From JBAZWE01 sp041660545 (lineage in GTDB: Bacteria > Actinomycetota > Thermoleophilia > BMS3ABIN01), in NCBI GenBank assembly GCA_041660545.1, contig JBAZWE010000073.1, positions 1-9,555 of the forward strand: 9,555 nucleotides of DNA, read 5' to 3'. A program made the position numbers and the translations under genes. Below the pieces are notes generated by a model. That model ran no database searches and was not told where the DNA came from. It was given only the letters and a program-made list of their open reading frames with translations. The stretch's first letter is position 1; every line of letters starts with the position of its first letter. Below are positions 1-6,264 of this stretch, piece after piece.

Positions 1-484
1 GCAGCGTACGGATGCGGAACTCGTGCCGTCCGGCGTCCAGCGCCGGATCGGTGAGCATTGATATCCTGGTAAATTTGAGCTGGTCGACGGTCGACGGCGT
101 CGGGTCGTTGCGGCGCCCGCCGCGGCGGAAAGGTACGCCGCCCATGTTCTTATATGTGAGGAACTTGTTGCGCGGGTTGTATTCCGGCTCGATGGCCTCG
201 TTGGGGCAGACCAGCGTGCATGTGCCGCAACCGGTGCAGTAGCGCTCGATATCGGTGACCTGCCGCACTACATGTATGATCTCACGCGTGGCCTTCGGCG
301 TCGGCGAGCCGCCCTCGGAGAAGACCTTGCGATGCACATGCGGCGCCGCCTCGATGGCGTTGACCGGACAGACCGCCGTGCAGCGGCCACAGCGGGTGCA
401 GCGGTCGTCCCGCCAGCGGACTATGTATGGAAACTCTTTTAAGGAGAGTTCATGGTTCTGGTCTAGTATGTCAGCTGGTTCCAT
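1..484 (-). CDS. gltB2: Split archaeal-type glutamate synthase, ferredoxin/FMN-domain subunit (5' part; runs off left edge)
   Basis: This is the N-terminal 161 residues of the glutamate synthase core subunit, which makes glutamate from 2-oxoglutarate and the ammonia released by the amidotransferase subunit. Two 4Fe-4S ferredoxin motifs are seen: C29-x2-C32-x2-C35-x3-C39-P and C83-x2-C86-x2-C89-x3-C93-P. They are followed by a segment reading ISMLTDPALDAGRHEF (141-156), typical of the start of the FMN-binding synthase domain; the rest lies outside the window. The ATG at 484 has AGGA at 494-491, six bases upstream. The neighbour upstream is the amidotransferase subunit gltB1, which is the expected partner in split glutamate synthases (GltB1/B2/B3 in archaea, Thermotogales and some other bacteria). 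Oddly, the first 22 nt duplicate the end of gltB1, so the first few residues probably derive from an old gene overlap. The family call is firm; the electron donor cannot be judged. Confidence 0.9.
   Translation of the reverse strand, partial: MEPADILDQNHELSLKEFPYIVRWRDDRCTRCGRCTAVCPVNAIEAAPHVHRKVFSEGGSPTPKATREIIHVVRQVTDIERYCTGCGTCTLVCPNEAIEPEYNPRNKFLTYKNMGGVPFRRGGRRNDPTPSTVDQLKFTRISMLTDPALDAGRHEFRIRTL
463..484 (-). repeat. Left copy of the gltB-junction direct repeat
   Basis: On the minus strand this reads ATGGAACCAGCTGAC followed by ATACTAG, and it is the start of gltB2. The partner copy at 730-709 reads ATGGAACCAGCTGAC followed by CCCGTAG and is the end of gltB1. In the gltB1 frame both copies encode WNQLT, one further residue and a TAG stop. 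Confidence 0.85.
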
Positions 485-535
485 ATCAATTCCTGATCAT
501 GATTAAGCATAATGTCCCTTTTTTCATCCTGTGCG

Positions 536-624
536 AGATTCTTCGTCGCTCCGCTCCTCAGAATGACAAACTTACTTCGCTCGTCAGAATGACAAACTCA
601 CTCCGCTCCTCAGAATGACAAACT
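536..624. repeat. Tandem repeat, exact 26-nt period
   Basis: TCAGAATGACAAACT occurs at 558-572, 584-598 and 610-624, so the period is exactly 26 nt. The bases between the cores are CTTCGCTCG-like or CTCCGCTCC-like variants. The leftmost unit is extended leftward to AGATTCTTCGTCG from 536, and an imperfect inverted arm (TTTTTCATCCTG, about 520-531) faces it. Confidence 0.85.
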
Positions 625-625
625 C

Positions 626-693
626 TTTGTCATCCTGAGCCGCAGGCGAAGGATCTGATATTCTTCGTCGCTAACGCTCCTCGGAATGACAAA
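626..693. repeat. 68-bp imperfect palindrome of the same repeat family
   Basis: The left arm TTTGTCATCCTGAG (626-639) pairs with the right arm ending GGAATGACAAA (680-693), 12 of 14 positions matching. The inner parts (GCGAAGGATCTGA facing ATTCTTCGTCGC) also pair, with gaps. In RNA from either strand this would form a long hairpin. The left arm could also pair with any of the three tandem copies at 558-624. Confidence 0.8.
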
Positions 694-708
694 TAAATTA
701 TTTTTCAC

Positions 709-730
709 CTACGGGGTCAGCTGGTTCCAT
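709..730 (-). repeat. Right copy of the gltB-junction direct repeat
   Basis: This is the 3' end of gltB1 including its TAG stop. It matches the first 22 nt of gltB2 (484-463) at 18 of 22 positions, with the first 15 identical. The copy still contains an out-of-frame ATG (730-728) with GGAG 10 bases upstream, consistent with the former gltB2 start. Confidence 0.85.
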
Positions 731-1827
731 CGCTTCAGCTCTCCGGCGCCCGGCTTGATGATCGCCATGTCGTATTTCATTGGTGAGAAATCCTCTGTCT
801 TGTCGCGGTTCGGGATGGCTTCATCCACGCCGCATTCCTCGCTCATCAGGGCAAACTTGCCCGGACCGCCGCCGACTATGCCGGGCCTGAGCTTCTTGGC
901 GTCCTGGAGCATGAAGACGGTACCGTCCGGCGTGAAACCGATGACGCAGTTGGGACCGTCGATGCAGAGCGGCCTGAGCGAGCGGCGAATCAGCCTCAGC
1001 GCCGCCGCGTCCTTGCGAGCGTCGATCTCCTGCTCGCTCAGCGGAGTCATCACGTCTTTGTAATATGTCAACGGATAGCCCAGCTGCCGCTGCGTGTAGT
1101 GCAGGATGTGCGCGAAGACTTCCGAGTCGGAATTGTATCCCATGTAGCCGGGAAAACCACGGCCGGTGAGGAACTCCATGATCGGCACGAATGCCGTGTT
1201 CTCGCCGTTGGTCATCGTGCAGTAACCCTGCAGGAAGAACGGGTGGCAGGCGTAGAGGTAGATGTCATAGTTGGTATTCTGCCGGCCCTGGGCGAGGATG
1301 ATCTTCGCCTCGAGCGAGCCGTCGTCCAGCCGGAAGAAGCGGCCCAGCTCCAGCGGGTCACCGACTTCCTTGAGCGTTATCGTATCCGGGTAGAACGAGA
1401 AGACGAAGATGGATTCATCCTCCTCCCCCAGTTCGCGCAGCGCCAGCCGCGTGTCGAGAAGCAGCTCTTCCCTGTCGGCCAGCGAGCGGCTCTTCATGGC
1501 CGCCGGATATTCATAAGCCTTGGCGAAATAATGGTCGCGCTGACCCAGCTCCGGCAGCGGCGCCGAGGTGTCGATATCCGGCTCCCAGAAATGGACTTCA
1601 CGGAAACCCGCGGTCGTCATGAAGGCGTCCAGCATTTTCAGTCCGTCCCGCGAGCAGATTCCCGAGAGGACCGGATACTGCTTCAGACTTTCAAAATCTC
1701 CGCCCAGATCACGCAGGACCAGCCCCAGACCGGAACCGTCGTGGCCTTCCTTCATGGTGTTTAAGGCCATGACGTTCTCCATGGGAGAAAAATATTCAGC
1801 TGATGTGATGGCGCTAAGTCGGCACAT
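709..1827 (-). CDS. gltB1: Glutamate synthase amidotransferase subunit, class II glutaminase domain (GltB1 type)
   Basis: This 372-residue protein hydrolyses glutamine and passes ammonia to the synthase subunit encoded just downstream. The start MCRLSAITS puts Cys2 at the N terminus after Met removal, the nucleophile of class II (Ntn) amidotransferases, so the start is fixed by chemistry even though the ribosome binding site is weak (AAAGG about 12 bases upstream). Other family marks are GHDGSGLGL (28-36), TNGENTAF (206-213, the Asn-Gly oxyanion region) and NSDSEVFAH (232-240). The length and lack of ferredoxin or FMN domains fit the stand-alone GltB1 subunit rather than the 1500-residue fused enzyme. 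The last residues (WNQLTP) share their DNA with the start of gltB2 through the junction duplication. The stop is followed by the repeat insertion. Confidence 0.9.
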   Translation of the reverse strand: MCRLSAITSAEYFSPMENVMALNTMKEGHDGSGLGLVLRDLGGDFESLKQYPVLSGICSRDGLKMLDAFMTTAGFREVHFWEPDIDTSAPLPELGQRDHYFAKAYEYPAAMKSRSLADREELLLDTRLALRELGEEDESIFVFSFYPDTITLKEVGDPLELGRFFRLDDGSLEAKIILAQGRQNTNYDIYLYACHPFFLQGYCTMTNGENTAFVPIMEFLTGRGFPGYMGYNSDSEVFAHILHYTQRQLGYPLTYYKDVMTPLSEQEIDARKDAAALRLIRRSLRPLCIDGPNCVIGFTPDGTVFMLQDAKKLRPGIVGGGPGKFALMSEECGVDEAIPNRDKTEDFSPMKYDMAIIKPGAGELKRWNQLTP

Positions 1828-2112
1828 GCGTTTTTAGCCTTTATATTGTGGTTAAAGGTGGTTTCAGCGCGAACAAAATCCTGATCCATGGCATGGATAC
1901 AGGAGCACGACGGAAATCCATATGATTATACATATAAATAATCTCCATTCCATGGGAGATTGTCTTTGTACTCATGTATAAAATGGATTTTCTCATAATT
2001 ATACTAATGTATAAACAAAAACTGCTTCTGTTTAGTCATAAGGATAAATAGCCGTACAAAAGGACTTTTATGGAGGGTCCGCCATGTGTCATCCATGGCC
2101 CCGAAAAGCTAG
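1828..2112. promoter_or_regulatory. AT-rich upstream region of gltB1 with inverted and direct repeats
   Basis: No gene is seen here. The stretch must hold the gltB1 promoter, reading left. Seen in it: a palindrome ATCCATG-G-CATGGAT (1884-1898); an inverted repeat AATCTCC-8 nt-GGAGATT (1940-1961); and ATGTATAA on the plus strand at 1974-1981 and 2007-2014, 33 bp apart, and on the minus strand at 1933-1926. TATAAT-like hexamers are present on the minus strand, but none has a convincing -35 box, so no promoter is placed. Confidence 0.45.
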
Positions 2113-2149
2113 TAAAGCTGGGCCGCGCCTGCGGCGCGGCCCAGCTTTA
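2113..2149 (-). terminator. Strong hairpin after the multicopper oxidase gene
   Basis: A perfect 16-bp inverted repeat (arms 2114-2129 and 2133-2148, loop of 3) is extended by one T-A pair. It is mostly GC, with AAAG/CTTT at the base. It lies about 100 bp beyond the multicopper oxidase stop and before the gltB1 promoter region, so terminating that transcript is its likely job. The T tract after it is short and interrupted (CTTTACTAGCTTTT on the minus strand), so efficiency is uncertain. Confidence 0.7.
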
Positions 2150-2250
2150 TCTTCGTTGTATTCCTGTATAACCGTTACAGTTTCACTGCCTGAATGCGGA
2201 CATCTTACAGCCTGCTCGTGCGTCGTCCGCCACTCGGCCTCCTGAAACCA
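2150..2250. other. 3' untranslated stretch of the multicopper oxidase gene
   Basis: About 100 bp lie between the stop codon and the GC hairpin. Apart from a small inverted repeat CTGTA-7 nt-TACAG (2164-2180) nothing recognisable is seen. Confidence 0.4.
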
Positions 2251-4128
2251 TTACGGTGTTATCACCATGGGCCTCATCATCTCGTTGTCCTCATGGTCGA
2301 TGATATGGCAGTGCCAGACATACCCGGGACCCTGCGTCGGATCAAACGTGAACTGGTTCAACCCGGACGCGGAGCCGACAGCATCCTGAGGCGCGTAGCG
2401 TATCCTGACCGTGGTTACCTCACCGGGGTTCATGCGGACGGTGTCCTTCCACCCCATCTCATTAGCTGCTGGCAATGTCGCCTTGCCTGACAGGTATGGC
2501 AACGCCGGCAGCGTTACCGTAGGCGCCATCAGCGGCGGCATGCCGTTGAGGGCGGTCCAGTCCTTCGTATACTGCTTCACGTTGAAGGGCTGGCGGCTCA
2601 CCACCTGGAACTGCACCAGGTGCCAGTGCATCGGATGCGTATCGGCTGTCATGTTGACAACCTGCCAGTCCTCAGTAGAGCCGACCTTCGGCGTCTCCGT
2701 GATTGGAGCCATCCACTTCTGGCCGTTCAGCAGCACTTCCGCCGGTCCCGCCGGACCCATGACTTCATTGAGAGTCACTGTCCTCGCGGGCACGTCCGGT
2801 GTCAGCACCGGCATCGTGTTCAGCGTTGCCGGCAACACAGCCGGAGCTACAGCGGGCGTAGCGCCCACCGTGAACTGCATGATCTGGCCGGTCGTCTTGG
2901 CGTTGACCGGAGCGCCTGCGGGATATGGCGTCTTCGCGTTGTTATTCAGAACTACCTTGGTGCCTGGCGCCACAGCCGAGAAGTCGACCAGTATGTCAGC
3001 GCGCTCACCGGGAGCTATCAGCAGGCTGTTCAGAACCACCGGCGCCGGCAGATAACCGCCGTCGGAACCGATCTGGGTGAACGTCTGCTTGTTGGACAGG
3101 CTCAGATTATAGAACCGCGCCGTGGAACCGTTTAGGACCCGGAAGCGATACTGCCTGGGCTCGACGTTGAAGTTCGGCCATGCCCTGCCGTTGACGATGA
3201 TGGAATCGCCGAAGAACTCCGGCATCCAGTACGGATGGATCGTCGGGTTGACACCCACTGTCGGATACCAGATCGAGCCATCCAGGTTGAACGAGCGGTC
3301 CTGGATCGCCAGCGGCACTTCATACTGCCCGCTGGGAAGCAACGGCGCGATGGTATCGGCCGGATCCCTCAGCAGATAGAAACCGGCAAGGCCGGCCATC
3401 GTGTTGAGACGGGTCATGCCGAGTGTGTGGTCGTGATACCACAGCGTAGTCGGCTGCTGCTGGTTCGGATAGTCGAAGACGTTGCCCGAGTATGCCGGGC
3501 CGGTTATGCCCGAGTTCGTATACCATGCCTCGGGATTTCCGTCAGAGTCTGACCTGTCCTCGCCACCGTGAAGGTGGGTCACGATCGGTACCACGCTCTG
3601 CGCTGACGGGAATCCCGGAGGATAAGCCGGGAACGGCGCCGTCTGCGCGCCCATGTTGTTGGGATCAGCCCAGTGAAGCGTCGGGTCCACCGGCAGCAGG
3701 TGTGGTCCGGTCAGGTTGTTCTGCCAGGTCACCCGTGTCGGGATCCCCCGTGTCTCCTCGAAAGTGGCCGCGGGAGAATTGTGCAGGTATACGGCACCAC
3801 TGGGAGTAGACACCATGCCGCCATATCCCCAGACCGTAGTCTGCGGCAATGGCGCCGGTAGTACTTGCTGCTGGAACTGGCTTACATCAATATTGTAATC
3901 ATGCCGGATCACAGCACCTGTGACGGGGTCAGTCACCACTGTCGGCTGGTAAGCCGGCGGTATCAACAGCTGGTTGACGAACTTCGGGATCATCGTGCCA
4001 GGCAGTGAAGGCCCGGCTGGTGCCGCTGCCGGTGGCGCAGCCATGGAGACCGCCGCCAACAGGCTGATGCCGAGCACCAGAGAAAGCGCCAGCACAATGA
4101 CAATTAGTCCCTTCTTTTTGAATATCAT
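2251..4128 (-). CDS. Secreted CotA-like multicopper oxidase (laccase/bilirubin oxidase type)
   Basis: This enzyme couples one-electron oxidation of four substrate equivalents (phenols, Mn(II), Fe(II) or Cu(I) are possible) to reduction of O2 to water, outside the membrane. Counting from the longer start at 4137 (628 residues), a Sec signal peptide has KKK at 7-9, a hydrophobic core to about 30, and a likely cut after SMA at 33, followed by an Ala/Pro linker. All copper motifs are intact: HLH (188-190), WYHDH (233-237), HPMHWH (501-506) and HCHIIDHEDNEM (609-620), with Cys610 and axial Met620 as type 1 ligands. The ending HEDNEMMRPM closely resembles Bacillus CotA. The ATG at 4137 abuts GGAGG (4142-4138) with no spacer. 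The ATG at 4128 lies 9 bases from it, so the 625-residue form is preferred. The substrate cannot be told from sequence. Confidence 0.93.
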   Translation of the reverse strand: MIFKKKGLIVIVLALSLVLGISLLAAVSMAAPPAAAPAGPSLPGTMIPKFVNQLLIPPAYQPTVVTDPVTGAVIRHDYNIDVSQFQQQVLPAPLPQTTVWGYGGMVSTPSGAVYLHNSPAATFEETRGIPTRVTWQNNLTGPHLLPVDPTLHWADPNNMGAQTAPFPAYPPGFPSAQSVVPIVTHLHGGEDRSDSDGNPEAWYTNSGITGPAYSGNVFDYPNQQQPTTLWYHDHTLGMTRLNTMAGLAGFYLLRDPADTIAPLLPSGQYEVPLAIQDRSFNLDGSIWYPTVGVNPTIHPYWMPEFFGDSIIVNGRAWPNFNVEPRQYRFRVLNGSTARFYNLSLSNKQTFTQIGSDGGYLPAPVVLNSLLIAPGERADILVDFSAVAPGTKVVLNNNAKTPYPAGAPVNAKTTGQIMQFTVGATPAVAPAVLPATLNTMPVLTPDVPARTVTLNEVMGPAGPAEVLLNGQKWMAPITETPKVGSTEDWQVVNMTADTHPMHWHLVQFQVVSRQPFNVKQYTKDWTALNGMPPLMAPTVTLPALPYLSGKATLPAANEMGWKDTVRMNPGEVTTVRIRYAPQDAVGSASGLNQFTFDPTQGPGYVWHCHIIDHEDNEMMRPMVITP

Positions 4129-4183
4129 TTCCTTCATCCTCCATGCTGGTAATTACTGAATCATAATTACTAGACCCGTTCAC

Positions 4184-4207
4184 TCATTGCCGGCCCTGCT
4201 GCTTCAT
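4184..4207 (-). CDS. Candidate leader peptide ORF (7 codons) upstream of the multicopper oxidase
   Basis: On the minus strand AAGGGAGG (4220-4213), a 5-base spacer and ATG begin an ORF reading MKQQGRQ and then TGA. This is a better ribosome binding site than that of the oxidase itself. The stop codon is 55 bases before the oxidase ATG at 4128. It could be a leader peptide that sets translation or mRNA stability of the oxidase, or a chance ORF next to a Shine-Dalgarno used in some other way. Confidence 0.4.
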   Translation of the reverse strand: MKQQGRQ

Positions 4208-4239
4208 AGAAACCTCCCTTAGATAATTACCATGATTGC

Positions 4240-4257
4240 TTATAAGTATTCTTATAA
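4240..4257. promoter_or_regulatory. Inverted repeat near the predicted multicopper oxidase transcription start
   Basis: TTATAAG-TATT-CTTATAA is a perfect 7-bp inverted repeat with a 4-nt spacer. It falls just downstream of the predicted transcription start (near 4261), a place where a repressor could block RNA polymerase. It could instead be part of a second -10 region. Confidence 0.4.
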
Positions 4258-4267
4258 CCTTTCATCC

Positions 4268-4296
4268 TGTATATAAACGTGGCAAAGTGCCTGCAA
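4268..4296 (-). promoter_or_regulatory. Candidate sigma-70-type promoter of the multicopper oxidase gene
   Basis: On the minus strand TTGCAG (4296-4291), a 17-base spacer and TATACA (4273-4268; TATATA is offset by two) form a plausible -35/-10 pair. Transcription would start near 4261 and give a leader of about 130 nt that carries the small ORF at 4207-4184. Confidence 0.4.
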
Positions 4297-4300
4297 TAAT

Positions 4301-4314
4301 ATGATTTACATCAA
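4301..4314. promoter_or_regulatory. FNR/CRP-family box upstream of the multicopper oxidase
   Basis: ATGATTTACATCAA on the plus strand (TTGAT-GTAA-ATCAT on the minus strand) matches the FNR consensus TTGAT-N4-ATCAA at nine of ten positions. Its centre is about 42-46 bp upstream of the predicted transcription start, close to the usual activator position of -41.5. An FNR, Dnr or CRP-like regulator is possible; none is encoded in the window. Confidence 0.5.
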
Positions 4315-4487
4315 TTAATTACTGGGATTCATTTTGGGATATCATTAAAATTACCCATAACTTCATAGAATTTTTTTCGGCTTGCACCAAGACAGGGAAA
4401 CGAGTAAAAGCGGTTGTTATGAGGATCTATCCGACTGAATCAGGATTTGATTCGGGGGGCGGGCTAAAACCCGGTGATGGATTTTAC
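4315..4487. other. Intergenic stretch between the PucR gene and the multicopper oxidase control region
   Basis: No gene is seen. A small hairpin GAATCA-GGATT-TGATTC (4437-4453) lies 35 bp after the PucR gene stop, and a short GGGC/CCCG stem follows nearer the stop. Neither has a T tract on the minus strand, so termination there is doubtful. TAATTAC occurs at 4316-4322 and again at 4224-4230, 4164-4170 and 4150-4156. Confidence 0.35.
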
Positions 4488-6170
4488 TTACTTGCGCAGC
4501 AGCCGCATGACCTTGAGGCCGAAGCCCAGTTTCTCCTGGTCCTCGCTGCGGTGGACGTCGAGCCCGGTGAGGTCGTTGATGCGTCCCAGCCGGTAACGAA
4601 TCGTGTGGCGGTGGGTAAACAGCGCTTCGGCCGTGGCGGCCACGCTGCGGTTGTTGGCCAGATATGACTCCAGGGTGCCGACCAGGTCAGTCTTGTGCTC
4701 CTTGTCGTAAAGCTCGACGCGGGCGATCGTCTCCTCGTAAAAGTTGCGCACCTCTTCCGGATCCTCTTCCAGCGCTCCCAGTAAAAGCTTGTAGACACCC
4801 ATGTCGTCGAAGGTCGCAATGGAGCCCTTTTCCCCCAGGCGCTGGCTTACCTGCAGGGCGGACTGCGCCTCGCGATAGGCGCGCCGCGTCTGGGCCGGGT
4901 CCTCATGAAACCTTCCCAGACCGATGGAGACCGAGAGTTCCGGCAGAATCTCTTTGCAAGTCTGCCTGATCTTTGTTGCCGTGGCGCGCGCGACTGCCAG
5001 CAGCTTCTCGCTGCCGCTGGTCAGCGGCGGCAGGAAGGCGATGACGTTATCGCTCTTGGGTGTGAGCAGAGCGTTCTCGTGATGGGCGCGCACTACCTGC
5101 TTGACACCGCTGAAGAAACGGTTCTTGATCTGCTGCACTTCCTGTTCCTTCAAGTCCCGGCCTATGACGAACTCGCCAAAGCTGTCGATGTCGGCGATCA
5201 GTACCAGGCAGCCCCGGCTCAAATCGCCGCCCAGGTAGCTCGCCCGCTGCAGCATAGTCGACCCCGCGTCAAACTCGCCTGATACCAGGTCGTCGACAAA
5301 GTCGCCCCGCAGGCGGGTTTCCGCCTCCATGCGCACCAGCTCGCGGCCCATCTCGACAGCCGCCACCGTGGCGGCGCTCTCTAAAGCAACCAGGTCGAGA
5401 TCGTTTAGCGCCGCGTCAGATTCAAAACTGGATACATAGCCGAGCACGTCGCGGCTTACCATGATCGGCACGGTAGCCTTGGCGGGGAATTCCTTATCGC
5501 CGTTGAGCGGTGTGCGCTGGTAGCGCTCTCCCCGTGGTGGCGCTTCCGGCCGGCCGGCGTCTTTCTCGGACTTGCGCAACACCTCATATTTTTTTATCAG
5601 GTCCGCGTCCGTGTTTTCCGGGACCGACTGGGCGAGCAGTTCGAGGAATGAATCCTCGAGCACGACGGGTTTACCTAAAAGTTGGGAAGTGGTGTCTGCG
5701 ATCGACTGCCAGCTGCCGCCGTCGATGACGACGTCAAGCAGGCTCTGGTGGATGTCGTGGGAACGGCGAAGAAGGGAAACGTGTTCGCCGACGATACGCT
5801 CTGATATCTCGGCGATGATGTGTGTCCAGCGTACTTCGGACGGCACTTCGACGATGGGAAAATTGTGGCGCTTGCCGAGTGAGATGATCTGCGGATCCAC
5901 TTCCGAGATGAAACGGCCCGGCTTGACGAGCAGCCCCGCGGCATTGGCCTTGATGATCTTGCGGGTAAATTCAACCTGGGCCTCGGTGGTCGTCTCGACG
6001 CCGAAAAAAGTCGAAAGGACCAGCTCGTTGCCCGTAAGCCAGTCGCCGATATCCGGCACCTCGCCTACAGTGACCTGTGAAACTTCCCGGTCCAGCCCCT
6101 TCTCGCCAGCCAGAACCTTGGCGTCAGCCAGGATTGGCAGCTTTAGGATGTCCGATACACACAGCTCCAC
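4488..6170 (-). CDS. PucR/CdaR-family transcriptional regulator
   Basis: This 560-residue regulator has the PucR N-terminal sensory domain at about 1-125 (SDILKLPIL and the GNELVLSTFFGV region near 47-59). A middle sensory-like region reaches about 290, then comes a CdaR GGDEF-like domain at about 318-440 that lacks a GGDEF active site. The C-terminal PucR helix-turn-helix is at about 491-550 (LESYLANNRSVAATAEALFTH, then RHTIRYRLGRI). The start is GTG, supported by GGGGAGG eight bases upstream, and there is no good ATG nearby. Family members control purine, sugar-acid or amino-acid catabolism genes, often those beside them, but no such pathway gene is here; the nearest downstream gene is the multicopper oxidase. 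GTACA elements in its promoter suggest autoregulation. The family is firm; the effector and targets are unknown. Confidence 0.9.
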   Translation of the reverse strand: MELCVSDILKLPILADAKVLAGEKGLDREVSQVTVGEVPDIGDWLTGNELVLSTFFGVETTTEAQVEFTRKIIKANAAGLLVKPGRFISEVDPQIISLGKRHNFPIVEVPSEVRWTHIIAEISERIVGEHVSLLRRSHDIHQSLLDVVIDGGSWQSIADTTSQLLGKPVVLEDSFLELLAQSVPENTDADLIKKYEVLRKSEKDAGRPEAPPRGERYQRTPLNGDKEFPAKATVPIMVSRDVLGYVSSFESDAALNDLDLVALESAATVAAVEMGRELVRMEAETRLRGDFVDDLVSGEFDAGSTMLQRASYLGGDLSRGCLVLIADIDSFGEFVIGRDLKEQEVQQIKNRFFSGVKQVVRAHHENALLTPKSDNVIAFLPPLTSGSEKLLAVARATATKIRQTCKEILPELSVSIGLGRFHEDPAQTRRAYREAQSALQVSQRLGEKGSIATFDDMGVYKLLLGALEEDPEEVRNFYEETIARVELYDKEHKTDLVGTLESYLANNRSVAATAEALFTHRHTIRYRLGRINDLTGLDVHRSEDQEKLGFGLKVMRLLRK

Positions 6171-6215
6171 CGCTTTGTCCTCCCCTGATCTTTTGACTTT
6201 GGTACAAACGCACTG

Positions 6216-6243
6216 TCTATATGATATGCATTCGTACAGTCAA
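6216..6243 (-). promoter_or_regulatory. Candidate promoter of the PucR-family gene
   Basis: On the minus strand TTGACT (6243-6238), a 16-base spacer and TATAGA (6221-6216) form a likely -35/-10 pair, with a start near 6209 and a leader of about 40 nt. GTACA elements sit around it at 6202, 6234, 6259 and 6283. Confidence 0.5.
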
Positions 6244-6256
6244 AGTTCTTATCCAA

Positions 6257-6264
6257 TTGTACAA
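6257..6264. promoter_or_regulatory. Palindromic TTGTACAA, candidate operator
   Basis: TTGTACAA is a perfect palindrome (ATTGTACAAT over 6256-6265). Further GTACA-containing copies are at 6202-6206, 6234-6238 and 6281-6287, giving four in 86 bp around the predicted promoter. An array of this kind suits a regulator binding at several positions, most simply the PucR-type protein itself. Confidence 0.4.

Larger units (their letters stand above)
485..708. mobile_element. Repeat insertion between gltB1 and gltB2 (MITE/REP-like, no ORF of its own)
   Basis: About 220 bp separate two genes that appear to have overlapped before. The segment is built from copies of one motif, read on the minus strand as TTTGTCATTCTGAGGAGCG. 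It holds three tandem copies and a further palindromic pair, and no coding capacity. It is flanked by a direct repeat: 463-484 and 709-730 match at 18 of 22 positions, the first 15 on the minus strand being identical. This has the look of a non-autonomous palindromic element with a duplicated target. Similar TCATTCTGAG...GAAGAATCT palindromes are scattered through many environmental bacterial genomes (from memory, not checked). The gltB2 ribosome binding site (494-491) lies at the edge of the inserted segment. Transposition is inferred; duplication by recombination is also possible. Confidence 0.6.

Noticed and set aside
558..624. CRISPR-like reading of the regularly spaced 26-nt repeats
   Set aside because: The repeats are tandem with no unique spacers, the interval between cores is itself repeated, and no cas gene is near.
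1099..1764. Long plus-strand ORF of 221 codons opposite gltB1
   Set aside because: It is an antisense shadow of a GC-rich gene: the minus-strand frame carries the conserved amidotransferase motifs and this one shows no family features.
2070..2171. Plus-strand ORF of 33 codons with AGGA five bases upstream of its ATG
   Set aside because: It runs straight through the GC hairpin, its composition follows the hairpin, and no promoter or co-directed neighbour supports it.
3929..4183. 84-codon minus-strand ORF starting at a GTG next to the leader ORF stop
   Set aside because: It overlaps the multicopper oxidase signal peptide region in another frame, and the oxidase frame is clearly the coding one there.
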